A program made the translations under genes and the position numbers. From Anditalea andensis (lineage in GTDB: Bacteria > Bacteroidota > Bacteroidia > Cytophagales > Cyclobacteriaceae), in contig NZ_JMIH01000011.1 of the NCBI RefSeq assembly GCF_000714815.1, forward strand, positions 117,767-181,766: a stretch of DNA of 64,000 bases, in the 5' to 3' direction. Below the pieces are notes generated by a model. It searched no databases. It saw nothing but the letters and a program-made list of their open reading frames with translations, and was not told where the DNA came from. Position 1 is the first letter of the stretch. Each line of letters starts with the position of its first letter. This document shows, piece by piece, positions 8,489 through 18,198 of the stretch.

Positions 8489-9328
8489 TTAAGCCGGCGA
8501 AGAATCCTCCAGTTCTTCTTCATTGTCCACATCATAAGTGATCGCCTGAGTAATCATAAATACAGCATAACTAATAGTCCCTAAGGCTACCAGTATAAAT
8601 AAAGGTGACCAGGTGTCTCCCAAAAAATCAAATGCTTTGTCTGTATTGACTACCCTACCGGCATCCTGCTCTAATCCAGCTTTGATATAAAAAAAGCCTA
8701 TAATCCCAATGATTATTCCTCTGGCAAAGTAGCCTATATCAGCTATCCAGTGAATGAGCCTTTTCTTCCACGCTCTAAAGTGGGCTATATCCAGACGCTC
8801 CCGGTACCCACTGGTCACCCCATAGTAAAACTGTACAATTGCAGTAAGCAGTATCACACCTCCGAACAGGGTGATCAAAACATCCCCCATCGCCATATCT
8901 AGCACTGCTGTCACCATTTCCCTTTCTTCCTCCGGATTACCATCTTCCCGTATGCCCGTAGTACCGAAAAGCACTCTAAAAGCTGAATAAGCTATAAATG
9001 CATCTGCCATCGAACTTAATGCGATACCAGTTCTTCTGCCGTACCCAATCCATCCATCCCCATATTTATAAGGATCTGTATATGACTCAAAAAGCCTCCA
9101 TATGATAAAACTCACCGTACCCAACAAAATAAGCCCTACCAAAATCTTACCTGCTAGATAATCATCCAAGAATACCAGGAGACTGCTCTCATCTGCTCCC
9201 CCTTCTTTGATCTGCATAAAAGACAGTAAGGCGATGATGCCTATAGCGCCATAAATGATACCGGTACAGATACACCCGAACATGGGAAAGTAATGAATAA
9301 AAACCTGCTTTTTTTTTGATAAAGTCAT
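8489..9328 (-). CDS. DUF1206 membrane protein
   Basis: 279 residues with about six membrane helices arranged as three repeats of a two-helix unit. Each repeat has a Gly-rich first helix (GIIYGAIGIIAL; GIALSSMADAFIAYSAFRVL; ARGIIIGIIGFFYIKAG) followed by a linker and a second helix. This triplication is the hallmark of DUF1206. The C-terminal tail is acidic (DNEEELEDSSPA). Function is unknown. Members occur widely in stress-tolerant bacteria, in keeping with the catalase and DUF892 nearby. Transcribed leftward and alone; the upstream gap holds the terminator of the next gene. Confidence 0.85.
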   Translation of the reverse strand: MTLSKKKQVFIHYFPMFGCICTGIIYGAIGIIALLSFMQIKEGGADESSLLVFLDDYLAGKILVGLILLGTVSFIIWRLFESYTDPYKYGDGWIGYGRRTGIALSSMADAFIAYSAFRVLFGTTGIREDGNPEEEREMVTAVLDMAMGDVLITLFGGVILLTAIVQFYYGVTSGYRERLDIAHFRAWKKRLIHWIADIGYFARGIIIGIIGFFYIKAGLEQDAGRVVNTDKAFDFLGDTWSPLFILVALGTISYAVFMITQAITYDVDNEEELEDSSPA

Positions 9329-9653
9329 ATTGCTTTGTTAGTCCCTATGCGGATGTTCAAATATGGTTCCGATATTCTCTAAATCCTAAAAAACTGATGT
9401 GCATCCAAAACATGTAAAGGGCACTGTCCCAATCCCCGTCACGGAAACGAAACCTGGTCCATCAATAAAAAAAAATTGTTCAAACCACTATACCATCAAT
9501 AATATAATGTTAAAAAAAAGTGAGATCACCGCATTAATAAGGATGATCTCACTCCATTTGTATACTTAACAGGCAAATGGACAATTATGGCAAGATAAAG
9601 ACAGGGTATGTTATGGAAATATTAAACCTATCCAAATTCATAACCCGGTCTTT
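9329..9653. other. intergenic region holding a minus-strand terminator
   Basis: 325 bp. It contains the terminator at 9519-9553 for the leftward histidine-phosphatase gene and presumably the promoter of the DUF1206 gene. No ORF of note. Confidence 0.6.
9519..9553 (-). terminator. intrinsic terminator of the histidine-phosphatase gene
   Basis: A perfect ten-base-pair stem AGTGAGATCA/TGATCTCACT encloses a 15-nt loop. The A8 tract on its left becomes a T-run on the minus strand. It lies ~100 bp past the stop at 9654. Confidence 0.85.
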
Positions 9654-10577
9654 TTACTTTTGAACCAAAATATCCCAATAAAATAATGGAACAGCACCGA
9701 CAAAGGAAATCTGGCCATTTGATCCTGTCTTCATGATCCATCCATCGCCCATTTTTAATGGCATGATGTGATCTCTAAAAACAGTTTCATGGCACATATT
9801 ATAATGTCCTACTATGATATGGATCCCGTTTGGCGTAGGGGTATTTTTGATGATGGCTTCTACATCATCAAACATAGGATCTTTTGAATTACTATTCTCA
9901 TGATTCAATCTGGCGTCCTCAATGACAGGCAAGCCGAAATCCATGTATTGTACTGTTTTAATAGCCCTGCAGTATTGACTGGCAGTAGTAGCCGCTACAG
10001 GAATATTTAATGCTTTCAGGCTGGCACCTATTTTCTTGGAATCATCGATTCCTTTCTGGCTCATTTGTCTGGCTATTTTAGAATCACAAGATTTAAACCA
10101 TTCAGGACTAGAGCCCACTTTATCAGTTCCGATATCAGAGTCTCCATGGCGTAGGATTAGAGAATATCCTGCTGGATCATCTTTCATTTTCTTGACAGCG
10201 GCAATAGCCTCACGGGCATATGGCTTATTCTTGGTGATCAATACAGGAAGGGTATGTACATTTGACGGTTCATCTTCAAAATGGTACTGCACCCAATATG
10301 CTCCTTCCGGCAATTTGTAATTTCCTTGCCCTGTAGGGTTTATTTCAAATGTTTTACGGCTGGGATGGGCCGAAAAAACTGCAGGATTGGTGGTTTCTAT
10401 ATGAATGGGATATTCTTTCTCTGAATACCCTATGACATAGATACCTTCTACATAATCTTCGGATACAATAGCATTATCCAATATTGGATCAGGTTCTTCA
10501 TTTTGTTCACAGGAGCCTAATATGGTCAATACCAAAGCGAGGCATAAGCTTAAAACTAGATTAAATATTTTTTTCAT
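9654..10577 (-). CDS. histidine phosphatase superfamily lipoprotein
   Basis: About 307 residues. I start at the ATG at 10577 (MKKIFNLVLSLCL), because it opens a classic lipoprotein signal ending in LGSC; the upstream ATG only adds ten non-signal residues. Residues ~20-120 form an Ig/beta-like region. The phosphatase fold follows, with the RHG motif (SLILRHGDSD), a conserved Arg (QYCRAIKT) and the second catalytic His (IIVGHYNMCHE). It is probably a periplasmic or surface acid phosphatase of unknown substrate. It has its own downstream terminator. Confidence 0.8.
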   Translation of the reverse strand: MKKIFNLVLSLCLALVLTILGSCEQNEEPDPILDNAIVSEDYVEGIYVIGYSEKEYPIHIETTNPAVFSAHPSRKTFEINPTGQGNYKLPEGAYWVQYHFEDEPSNVHTLPVLITKNKPYAREAIAAVKKMKDDPAGYSLILRHGDSDIGTDKVGSSPEWFKSCDSKIARQMSQKGIDDSKKIGASLKALNIPVAATTASQYCRAIKTVQYMDFGLPVIEDARLNHENSNSKDPMFDDVEAIIKNTPTPNGIHIIVGHYNMCHETVFRDHIMPLKMGDGWIMKTGSNGQISFVGAVPLFYWDILVQK

Positions 10578-11237
10578 ATAGGTGATAGGTGGATGATAAT
10601 AGTGCAAAATTTACAACCCCAAAGATACAAAAGCATTTTTGATTTATAATACATTTTTAACACCTTTAAATTCATAAAAAAGCCTATAATAATATTAAGA
10701 TCTATTATTGCAAATTTATCATCACCATGGTTTAAGTCCCTGAATGTAAGCACATCACACTGTAAATATAAATATTTCTATATTCAAATGTCCTATTTGA
10801 AAATATGAAGGATAGGGTATAAAAAAATCGTAAAATATAGACTTAAATATAAAATATCCCTAATATGAAACTAGTAATTTCTGAACATTTCCTGCACTGG
10901 TTTCCATTTGTTTTAATTTTGGCAATGCTTCTTCTTCGTACAGGACATAAGGAAGGGGGCAATCCCGAACTGACGCCCTGATAATGTCCCTGGTTCCCCA
11001 AGGCTTTTAGAAAATTTTAAGGTATGGCGTTTTTCTCCATGTCTAAGGGTTGTACTATGCTATAGGTATTTTCATTTACCCCCTGAAAACAGCTAAATCA
11101 CAAAATCACTGAAAATCTAAACCTGTTTATTGATATATTAGATTAAAATTAATCCTCACATTAGGCGCTATGATAATGAGTTGTCTTTTTCTAAAATCCA
11201 AGACGTACAGACCCCTCGTAGCCATTATTTCAAGATC
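10578..11237. other. long regulatory gap before the phosphodiester glycosidase gene
   Basis: 660 bp. The right part carries the first copy of the shared 31-bp element (11081-11111). A 38-codon ATG frame at 10865-10981 (MKLVISEHFLHWFPFVLIL...) could encode a tiny membrane peptide, but nothing else supports it. The left part is AT-rich with no visible structure. Confidence 0.5.
11081..11111. promoter_or_regulatory. shared 31-bp operator-like element, copy A
   Basis: It begins CCCTGAAAACAG and ends AATCACTG, with the same length and spacing as the copies at 23331 and 25472, and agrees with copy B at 25 of the first 30 positions. It lies 126 bp upstream of the chosen ATG of the phosphodiester-glycosidase fusion gene. 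Its left palindrome arm is partly degraded (AGCTAA instead of AGTGAT). Confidence 0.65.
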
Positions 11238-14200
11238 ATGAACAGCTACCACATATCGATCTTCTATAGTCTTCTTTCCAAGCCCATCTTACTGCCCATA
11301 ATATGGTTCCAGGTTCTTCTACTCCCTGCTATAGAAACAAATGCCCAATTAAAAAACCTTATTTGGGAAGAAAGATCGGATTTAACCATTTTATTGCCAG
11401 CGTCTGTGAAGGTTTATGAACACCAGGGATTATTAACGGATGGCGAACCCATCAAAGCTATCTATGCTTCTATTGACCTACGAGATGAACACCTTAAAAT
11501 CAGGGCTGTGGGCAGTAATCTCGATAGGGAAACCACTTTGGAATCTTATGAAACCAATCAAGGGATTTTGGCCATCAATGGAGGTTATTTTTCCAACGTA
11601 GCTTCTGTCAGCTTATTGATTTCGGATGGGGAGGTCATATCGATGGGACCAAATCAGGGCATAGCAAGGGGAGCGTTCGGAATGCATAAGGGTAAACCCC
11701 ATATAGGTTGGCCACATCAAACAGACCAGGGAATATTCCTATTTGACCATCCTACAGCTCCTCTTAAGGATCCCAGTGGGTCGGGCGCTGTGCCTTGGAT
11801 GGCCTCCCAAGCCGTAGGTGGAGGCCCCATATTGGTCAGGGAAGGGCGTATAATGGTATCGGATAAGGAAGAAGGTTTTGGTGGCAGCCACCTATCCAGA
11901 CACCCCAGAACAGCGATAGGATATATAAATGATGATACCATCATCCTGCTGGTGGTCGACGGTAGGCAGGAAAGCAGTGCAGGGGTGACGCTGGACGAAC
12001 TGGCAGCGATTATGCTAGATTTAGGCTGCTCTGAAGCATTAAATTTAGATGGGGGCGGATCCTCCACTATGGTGGCCGCATCAGAAATAGTCAACATCCC
12101 CACCGATATACCCAATGGCAATAGAAACCTGCTGAGACGAAATGCTTCAGCTCTGGTGGTATCAGAAAAAAGACCCACGGTTCACAAAAAAACATACCTG
12201 ATCGATACTGACAGTCCCAGTTACATAGAAAAAGGACTTTGGGAAGACAGTAATCTGGCCAACCACTATAACGCAACCCCCGGTAGGATAGCGTCAGGAA
12301 ATTATTCTTATAACACCGCCACCTATCTTTTTGATGAGATTGAATCTAAAACATATCAGCTAGCGAGCTGGTGGACACCAAGCCCCACCAATACAGATAG
12401 TGCGCACTATCTCTTACATTACGGTAATAAGATCGACAGCATTTTAATAGACCAGTCCTCTATACGAAATAGCGGCAAATGGAACATATTAGGAGAATAC
12501 CCACTGAGTACCGGAGATTATCTTGAACTCATAGGCACTGGTAAAGAAGGTAAAATTGTCGCAGATGCCATTCGGCTGGTAGCTGTAGATAAACTTCCAG
12601 AACTGCCCTTGAGAGGGGACCTCAGAGTGGCGGTAATCAGTGACTTGAATTCAGGCCTGGGTGCGGCTGATTATGAATGGCAGGTGGACAGTATCGTACA
12701 GAGGATACCACGGATCTGGCAACCAGATCTGGTCATCTGTGGAGGTGATATGGTGGCCGGTATGGGAGTTTCAGATACCCTTACACTAAAAAAAATGTGG
12801 GCCGGTTTTGATAAACATATTGCCCAACCTTTTAGAATGGCCAATATACCTTTTGCCTTCACTTTAGGCAATCATGACGGTCCACGGTCCTATCCTATAG
12901 AACGTAATGCCACACAAACATACTGGAATGACAGCCAAAACACTACCGGTCTGACATTTGTGGACAATACCCACTTTCCAGATTATTATTCTTTTGTACA
13001 GGACAGTGTTTTCATAGTGTCATGGGATGCAGCTTCTCCTACTATCACCGATGAAAATCTTGAATGGCTAGAAAGCCAACTCGGAATGCCTGTCGCTAAA
13101 AATGCCAAACTTCGCTTAGCTATGGGCCATATGCCACTTTATGGGGTAGCACAGGAAAGAGATTCAAAAGGCAATGTGCTTGAAAATCCAGAAAGACTGA
13201 GAAGCCTACTGGAGCAATATGACGTCCATACCTATATCAGTGGTCATCAGCATGCATATTACCCAGGTAAAAGAGGACGGTTAGAATTACTTAATACCGG
13301 TGCAGCGGGTTCAGGGCCCAGAAGCTGGCTGGACATGGATCATGCTCCTATCAATACCATTACTATAATGGACATATTTTATAATCCAGACACCATAATC
13401 TATACTACTTATAACATATCTGAAAAAGAAGCTGACAAGATGGATGTCATCAATGATAAAAGCCTGCCCACTGCATTCTTTGGGATGAATGGACATATAA
13501 TCCGCCGCGATATACTTCCTCAATCACTGGCGGAAGGAAAATTATTGGCTCTATCGTCTCTTGAAGAACTAGGTTGGGTCAAAATAGAGAAATCAGATAA
13601 TGAATACCTATTTACAGGACAATATAACGGACCTCGCCAAAAAAATATAAAGCTTCTGCTATCTAAAGGAAGAAACAGTGATCAGGGAGAAATTTTACGT
13701 ACGCTAGAACCTGAAATTAGCCAAGATGGCACATTTAGTGTCATTTTTAAAGCATCCGAGGATTTCCATGAATGGATGTCTGCCGGAACGTTATTTATAA
13801 GTATAGGAGATGATATCCGTGCTCAATTATATCCCCCCAGCAATCAGGCTCCTTCCATCCCAAAAATCACTTCTCATCATAGCCGCCATACCTATGCAGT
13901 GCGGGATATTGAAGCACTTTATAATATACAATGGGACCCGGTAAAAGATCCAGAAGGGGATTTTGTGACCTATCATTACGAGCTTGCCACTGACTCTGCT
14001 TTTGACCATACGGTAATAGAAGCATCCACCGGAAGAAGGCATGAATATAAGTTGACTGAAAAGGAATGGTTTGCACTTTTGGAAGATTTTGGAGAAGGGG
14101 AACAGGTAGTGTTTTATCACCGGGTCACCGCTACTGATGGGAAAAACCTCACGGTCTCCCAAGTGAGCCAATTGAAAATGATGAAGAGCTTTGAACCATT

Positions 14201-15068
14201 GGAAGACTATATAGAAATCCCCGCACCATCGCTACGTTTGGAGGGAAAAGTGGTCAATGCCACAGGTGCTGGATATGGCGCAGCCTGGGATAAGGCGGAA
14301 AATCTATGGTTGGCTGATTATGGAGGGAAGTTAATAATAAAAGATAAGATAGGCCAGGATGTGCCATTCTCACCTTTGACAAGCGTCTCTGTAAAGGGGA
14401 AAGAATACGCTCTCAATCCAATCAATGGTATCGGAACCGATCTAGACGGGCATATATTAGTCAGTAGAAACAGGCATTTGATCAAAATTAACTCCAGTAC
14501 GGGAGAAGGTATCGCCATATGGGAAGTACCAGAAGGAAACCGGGCCATTACCTCCCCACGTGTGAATGAAAAGGGTGAAATTTATGTCATGTCCCTATTC
14601 GCTGAAGATGCTAATTATGTACTAAAACAGCAAAAAACAGATACTACAAGCTTCGACCTTATCAGAACATTAGATTTACCTGGAAGGATATTGGCCAGAA
14701 CTTTTGATATGAATCCTGATGGCTATACGATTTACTTCCCCAGCCCAGGTAGTCCCTTTGTCCAAAAATACACCAGTATGGATGGCATAACCTACCAAAG
14801 GGAAGAAGATATCACCAGTTCCGCTGCCGGATCCAATGCCCTCTATGTAAACAAAGAAGGCCAAATTTACGTAGCAGTTAGGGCAAATGGGGTTCGACCT
14901 TCGACCCTTCACTTTAGAGATGATCATAAAAAAATCATGTGGACCCTGGACCTCCCAGAACTGGACGGAGCAGAAGCCAGAGGTATAGGCCTGTCTCCAG
15001 ACGGGAAAACCTTAATCATTTGCAGTTATGATAAGGGTGGCGGATTTTTTAAATATGTATTAGAATAA
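11238..15068 (+). CDS. phosphodiester glycosidase / metallophosphatase / propeller fusion
   Basis: About 1276 residues starting at ATG 11238, which opens a signal peptide; the TTG at 11181 would bury it. Domains in order are as follows. NAGPA-type phosphodiester glycosidase (~75-305) has INGGYFSN, RTAIGY and LNLDGGGSST. A golvesin/xanthan-lyase-like beta domain lies at ~320-450. A calcineurin-like metallophosphatase (~460-720) has ISDLN, GGDMVAG, LGNHDG, GHMP and SGHQHAYY. A linker and fibronectin-III-like domain lies at ~800-975. A C-terminal beta-propeller-like region covers ~995-1276. NAGPA domains cleave N-acetylglucosamine-1-phosphodiesters. Joined to a phosphatase, it could release both sugar and phosphate from a phosphodiester-linked glycan. 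The exact substrate is inference. Confidence 0.85.
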   Translation: MNSYHISIFYSLLSKPILLPIIWFQVLLLPAIETNAQLKNLIWEERSDLTILLPASVKVYEHQGLLTDGEPIKAIYASIDLRDEHLKIRAVGSNLDRETTLESYETNQGILAINGGYFSNVASVSLLISDGEVISMGPNQGIARGAFGMHKGKPHIGWPHQTDQGIFLFDHPTAPLKDPSGSGAVPWMASQAVGGGPILVREGRIMVSDKEEGFGGSHLSRHPRTAIGYINDDTIILLVVDGRQESSAGVTLDELAAIMLDLGCSEALNLDGGGSSTMVAASEIVNIPTDIPNGNRNLLRRNASALVVSEKRPTVHKKTYLIDTDSPSYIEKGLWEDSNLANHYNATPGRIASGNYSYNTATYLFDEIESKTYQLASWWTPSPTNTDSAHYLLHYGNKIDSILIDQSSIRNSGKWNILGEYPLSTGDYLELIGTGKEGKIVADAIRLVAVDKLPELPLRGDLRVAVISDLNSGLGAADYEWQVDSIVQRIPRIWQPDLVICGGDMVAGMGVSDTLTLKKMWAGFDKHIAQPFRMANIPFAFTLGNHDGPRSYPIERNATQTYWNDSQNTTGLTFVDNTHFPDYYSFVQDSVFIVSWDAASPTITDENLEWLESQLGMPVAKNAKLRLAMGHMPLYGVAQERDSKGNVLENPERLRSLLEQYDVHTYISGHQHAYYPGKRGRLELLNTGAAGSGPRSWLDMDHAPINTITIMDIFYNPDTIIYTTYNISEKEADKMDVINDKSLPTAFFGMNGHIIRRDILPQSLAEGKLLALSSLEELGWVKIEKSDNEYLFTGQYNGPRQKNIKLLLSKGRNSDQGEILRTLEPEISQDGTFSVIFKASEDFHEWMSAGTLFISIGDDIRAQLYPPSNQAPSIPKITSHHSRHTYAVRDIEALYNIQWDPVKDPEGDFVTYHYELATDSAFDHTVIEASTGRRHEYKLTEKEWFALLEDFGEGEQVVFYHRVTATDGKNLTVSQVSQLKMMKSFEPLEDYIEIPAPSLRLEGKVVNATGAGYGAAWDKAENLWLADYGGKLIIKDKIGQDVPFSPLTSVSVKGKEYALNPINGIGTDLDGHILVSRNRHLIKINSSTGEGIAIWEVPEGNRAITSPRVNEKGEIYVMSLFAEDANYVLKQQKTDTTSFDLIRTLDLPGRILARTFDMNPDGYTIYFPSPGSPFVQKYTSMDGITYQREEDITSSAAGSNALYVNKEGQIYVAVRANGVRPSTLHFRDDHKKIMWTLDLPELDGAEARGIGLSPDGKTLIICSYDKGGGFFKYVLE

Positions 15069-15088
15069 GTTTTTAAATAAATACTCTG

Positions 15089-18000
15089 TTAATATAAAGC
15101 TTGGACTTTTATCTGAGATTCCTCCATTTTACTATTTTCTAAGGCCTCGTACACCACCTGCATGACATTGGTCCGAGTATTTAGTTTATATAGCCTGGTA
15201 TTTTCCCTTGTAGGATAGACCCGGTTCGAAAGGAATACATAGACGAGCCCATTTTCGGGATCCATCCACCCATAGGTGCCCGTAAATCCTGTATGCCCAA
15301 AACTGCTGGCCGGTGCCCCAGCAGCCGCATTGCCGGCAGGATCTCCCGGTCTATTGGGTCTGTCAAATCCCATAGACCGATAGTTACCTGTTTCACAATG
15401 CACGCATTTACTGTATATGCTTACCACTTTATCCTTAATAAATTCATGGTCCGCATATGTACCATCATTGAGGTACATCTGTAAAAGTTTAGCCAGATCA
15501 TTGGCATTTCCAAATAGGCCTGCGTGGCCGCTGATGCCGCCAAACATGGCGGCACCTTCATCATGGATAGTACCTTTTAACAATTGCTTTCTAAAAAGGC
15601 TGTCATATTCGGTCGGCACTATTCTATCCATGGGGTAGTTTTTATAAGGATTAAAGGTCAGCGTACCGGCACCTAATGGAGCATAGAAATTTTGTTGAAG
15701 ATAAGCTGTAAATTCCTGTTCGGAAAGCTGCTCGATGACCTTTGGCGCTAGGATAAAGGATAAATCACTGTATACATATTTGCCCTTTTCAGAAAGCGGG
15801 GAAGATAAGATCTGTTGGTACATTTTATCTGCATATCTTCGGTGAATATAAAGTCCATCAGCAGCTTTGGCAGGAAACCTCCTGGAGGAATCTGATTTGA
15901 AGGTAAACCATTTGAATTTCCCGCTTTTCCTGACTGTCTCTTTCCAGAAAGGGATCCAGGCATATAGCCCTGCTTGATGGGTAAGGATATCTGAATACAA
16001 AAGATTCTCCTTATCGGTTCCTCTGGCCATAGGCAGATATTCTCCCAAAGTCCGGGATTCATCAAATTTCCCTTCTCCTTTTAATTTCATGAAGGCAGCC
16101 AGGGAAGTGCTGATTTTAGTCAGAGATGCCAGATCATAAAGATCAGTGAGCCTAACTTCATCCGATTGGTCATAGGTGTGATGCCCAAATGCGTGGTGAT
16201 AAATCACCTTACCATCCTTGGCCACCAGCACCTGTGCTCCGGGTATGGCCTTTTGGGAAATGGCTTCCTCCACCAAATCCCGTATAGGTTCTAGGTCTTT
16301 TGCATCTATCCCCACCGCTTCAGGTTCGGTGTAAGACAAACGAATACCTCCCACCGAACTTAAACCATCCCCCAGCTTAAAGTCGTTGTTAATATTTACA
16401 GGCAAGCTTCCTTTTGCCCCTACTCCTCCAAAAATAAGCTGAGAGGCTACATCCTGGGTCATCGAGGTTTCTTGATAAGCAGCGATCACGGCATGCGCAT
16501 CTCCCAGGTTCTCAAATTTTGACAGGCTGTACACATTTCCAAAAACCGCTACCACAGTTGGTTTGGAGTGGATAAGATCTTTTAGAAACAGGTTCATCTC
16601 AGCAGAGATGCCAAAGTTATTCCCTGCTCGGAGCTGTAACTTGTGCACACCGGCAATGACGAGCGAATATTCTTTTAACCGCTCTTTCATTTTTTCCATA
16701 TCATTAAGACTGGCATTAGGTGAAAGGAAAAGCGTATCCACCTCTCCGTACCGCATCAGACCTTTCTGAAAATCTGTCATTTCTATGGTCCCAATGGCCA
16801 AAGCAGCTATCCGGTGTCTTTCAAGGTTTTTGATTGGTATTACTTCATCCTTGTTTCTTAGTAGTGTCAAAGATGCCTCTGTCAGTTGCCGGTTTAAATA
16901 AGCCGAATGAGAACTGTTCAAATCACTGATCAGATTTTCGGTCTCTATAGGCTGCATCTTATCCATCCCCAGCCACTGCTTTGCCAGCAATACTTTCTTT
17001 ACCCTTCTATCTATCTCTTCTTGGGTAATTTCACGATTAGATATGGCTTTTTTGATTTCTTCTATGGTCGTCTTTACGTCCATGGTATTCAGCAGCATGT
17101 CGTTGCCGGCAAGCAGGGCTTTCACATCCACTACACCTGGTGGATAATATTTAGCTACTCCCTGCATGTTTAATGCATCAGTAAAAACCAGCCCTTCGAA
17201 GCCCATATGATTTTTCAACAGGTCAGTGACAATAGGCTTGGATAAGGTAGAGGCCAAATTCTGTGTGGTATCCAGGCTCGGTATGTTCATATGAGCCACC
17301 ATTACACTTCCGAGTCCCTGATCGAAAAGTTTTCTAAAAGGATAAAGCTCCAGTGCTTCTAGCCTATGCTTGGAAAAATGGATGACGGGAAGGCCATAAT
17401 GGGAATCCACATTCGTATCCCCATGCCCGGGAAAATGTTTGGCATTGGCCAAAACCCTTTCATCCTGCATGCCTTTCATATAGGCCAACCCTTTGCGTGT
17501 CACATTTTCTTTATCCTCGCCAAAAGATCTGAAGCCTATCACCGGGTTATTGGCATTGTTATTTATATCCACCACGGGTGCAAAATTGACATGTATGCCC
17601 AGCCGTTTGCACTGACGGGCGATATCTCTGCCCATTTCATAGATCAGTTTTTCATCTTCTATCCCACCCAAAGACATTTGATAGGGAAACCTCACTGTGC
17701 TGTCCAGTCTCATGGCCAGCCCCCATTCGGCATCTATGGTTACCATCAGTGGGATTTTTGATTCACTTTGAAACCTATTGGTCATATGGGCCTGTCTCAC
17801 CGGCCCCCCCTGAAAAAATATAAGTCCTCCGACATGATGGTTTCTTACCAAAGAACTTATTGAATCTATATGGACCTGGTCTTTATTGGAATAAACGGGA
17901 ATCATGATGAGTTGGGCTATCCTTTCCTCCACTGTCATGGACCTTAAAACCGAATCAGCCCATTGGCTATTTTCTTTCATAAAATCGGGCTTACCGTCAG

Positions 18001-18124
18001 CAAGCATTTTATTTTCAGAAGTGCCCTGTAGGTTGCTCTGCGCAAACAGAGCAACAGATAAATACAGGCAGTTAAAAATGGTTATATAAAGAACCCTAAA
18101 GCAGAATTGAATTTGAATGTTCAT
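15089..18124 (-). CDS. NagZ-like GH3 fused to a class C beta-lactamase-fold domain
   Basis: About 1011 residues. I start at ATG 18124 (signal peptide FNCLYLSVALFAQS). The longer frame from 18163 would begin inside the susD hairpin. The GH3 domain (~40-380) carries the NagZ signature KHFPGHGD at 229-236 and the DSH triad at 240-242, plus the nucleophile in FTDALNM (D316). A GH3 C-terminal-like sandwich follows. From ~600 there is a beta-lactamase/serine hydrolase fold with S667-L-T-K670, YSDLS and HTG. NagZ-type GH3 enzymes release N-acetylglucosamine from muropeptides; the second half could act on peptide or ester bonds. It is the third gene of the susC-susD transcription unit. Confidence 0.9.
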   Translation of the reverse strand: MNIQIQFCFRVLYITIFNCLYLSVALFAQSNLQGTSENKMLADGKPDFMKENSQWADSVLRSMTVEERIAQLIMIPVYSNKDQVHIDSISSLVRNHHVGGLIFFQGGPVRQAHMTNRFQSESKIPLMVTIDAEWGLAMRLDSTVRFPYQMSLGGIEDEKLIYEMGRDIARQCKRLGIHVNFAPVVDINNNANNPVIGFRSFGEDKENVTRKGLAYMKGMQDERVLANAKHFPGHGDTNVDSHYGLPVIHFSKHRLEALELYPFRKLFDQGLGSVMVAHMNIPSLDTTQNLASTLSKPIVTDLLKNHMGFEGLVFTDALNMQGVAKYYPPGVVDVKALLAGNDMLLNTMDVKTTIEEIKKAISNREITQEEIDRRVKKVLLAKQWLGMDKMQPIETENLISDLNSSHSAYLNRQLTEASLTLLRNKDEVIPIKNLERHRIAALAIGTIEMTDFQKGLMRYGEVDTLFLSPNASLNDMEKMKERLKEYSLVIAGVHKLQLRAGNNFGISAEMNLFLKDLIHSKPTVVAVFGNVYSLSKFENLGDAHAVIAAYQETSMTQDVASQLIFGGVGAKGSLPVNINNDFKLGDGLSSVGGIRLSYTEPEAVGIDAKDLEPIRDLVEEAISQKAIPGAQVLVAKDGKVIYHHAFGHHTYDQSDEVRLTDLYDLASLTKISTSLAAFMKLKGEGKFDESRTLGEYLPMARGTDKENLLYSDILTHQAGLYAWIPFWKETVRKSGKFKWFTFKSDSSRRFPAKAADGLYIHRRYADKMYQQILSSPLSEKGKYVYSDLSFILAPKVIEQLSEQEFTAYLQQNFYAPLGAGTLTFNPYKNYPMDRIVPTEYDSLFRKQLLKGTIHDEGAAMFGGISGHAGLFGNANDLAKLLQMYLNDGTYADHEFIKDKVVSIYSKCVHCETGNYRSMGFDRPNRPGDPAGNAAAGAPASSFGHTGFTGTYGWMDPENGLVYVFLSNRVYPTRENTRLYKLNTRTNVMQVVYEALENSKMEESQIKVQALY

Positions 18125-18145
18125 TAAGAAAATAATTTTAAGCAC

Positions 18146-18180
18146 AAAAGGCCCTTCTACCAAATGGTGAAGGGCCCTTT
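18146..18180 (-). other. intercistronic hairpin between susD and the GH3 gene
   Basis: Twelve-base arms AAAAGGCCCTTC (18146-18157) and GAAGGGCCCTTT (18169-18180) pair at 11 of 12 positions with an 11-nt loop, just after the susD stop. Only TTTT follows on the minus strand. It is therefore more likely a partial terminator or mRNA-stability element that lowers GH3 expression relative to susCD. Confidence 0.6.
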
Positions 18181-18198
18181 AAGATAATTAAAAGATGG

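Noticed and set aside
8347..8535. 62-codon minus-strand frame past the DUF1206 gene
   Set aside because: It overlaps the DUF1206 gene end in another frame and the frameshifted small ORF; composition is unconvincing.
10865..10981. 38-codon ATG frame upstream of the phosphodiester glycosidase
   Set aside because: One hydrophobic stretch only. No ribosome site, conservation evidence or terminator, so kept only as a remark.
11181..11237. TTG-initiated extension of the phosphodiester-glycosidase gene
   Set aside because: It would place 19 hydrophilic residues before the signal peptide that starts at ATG 11238.
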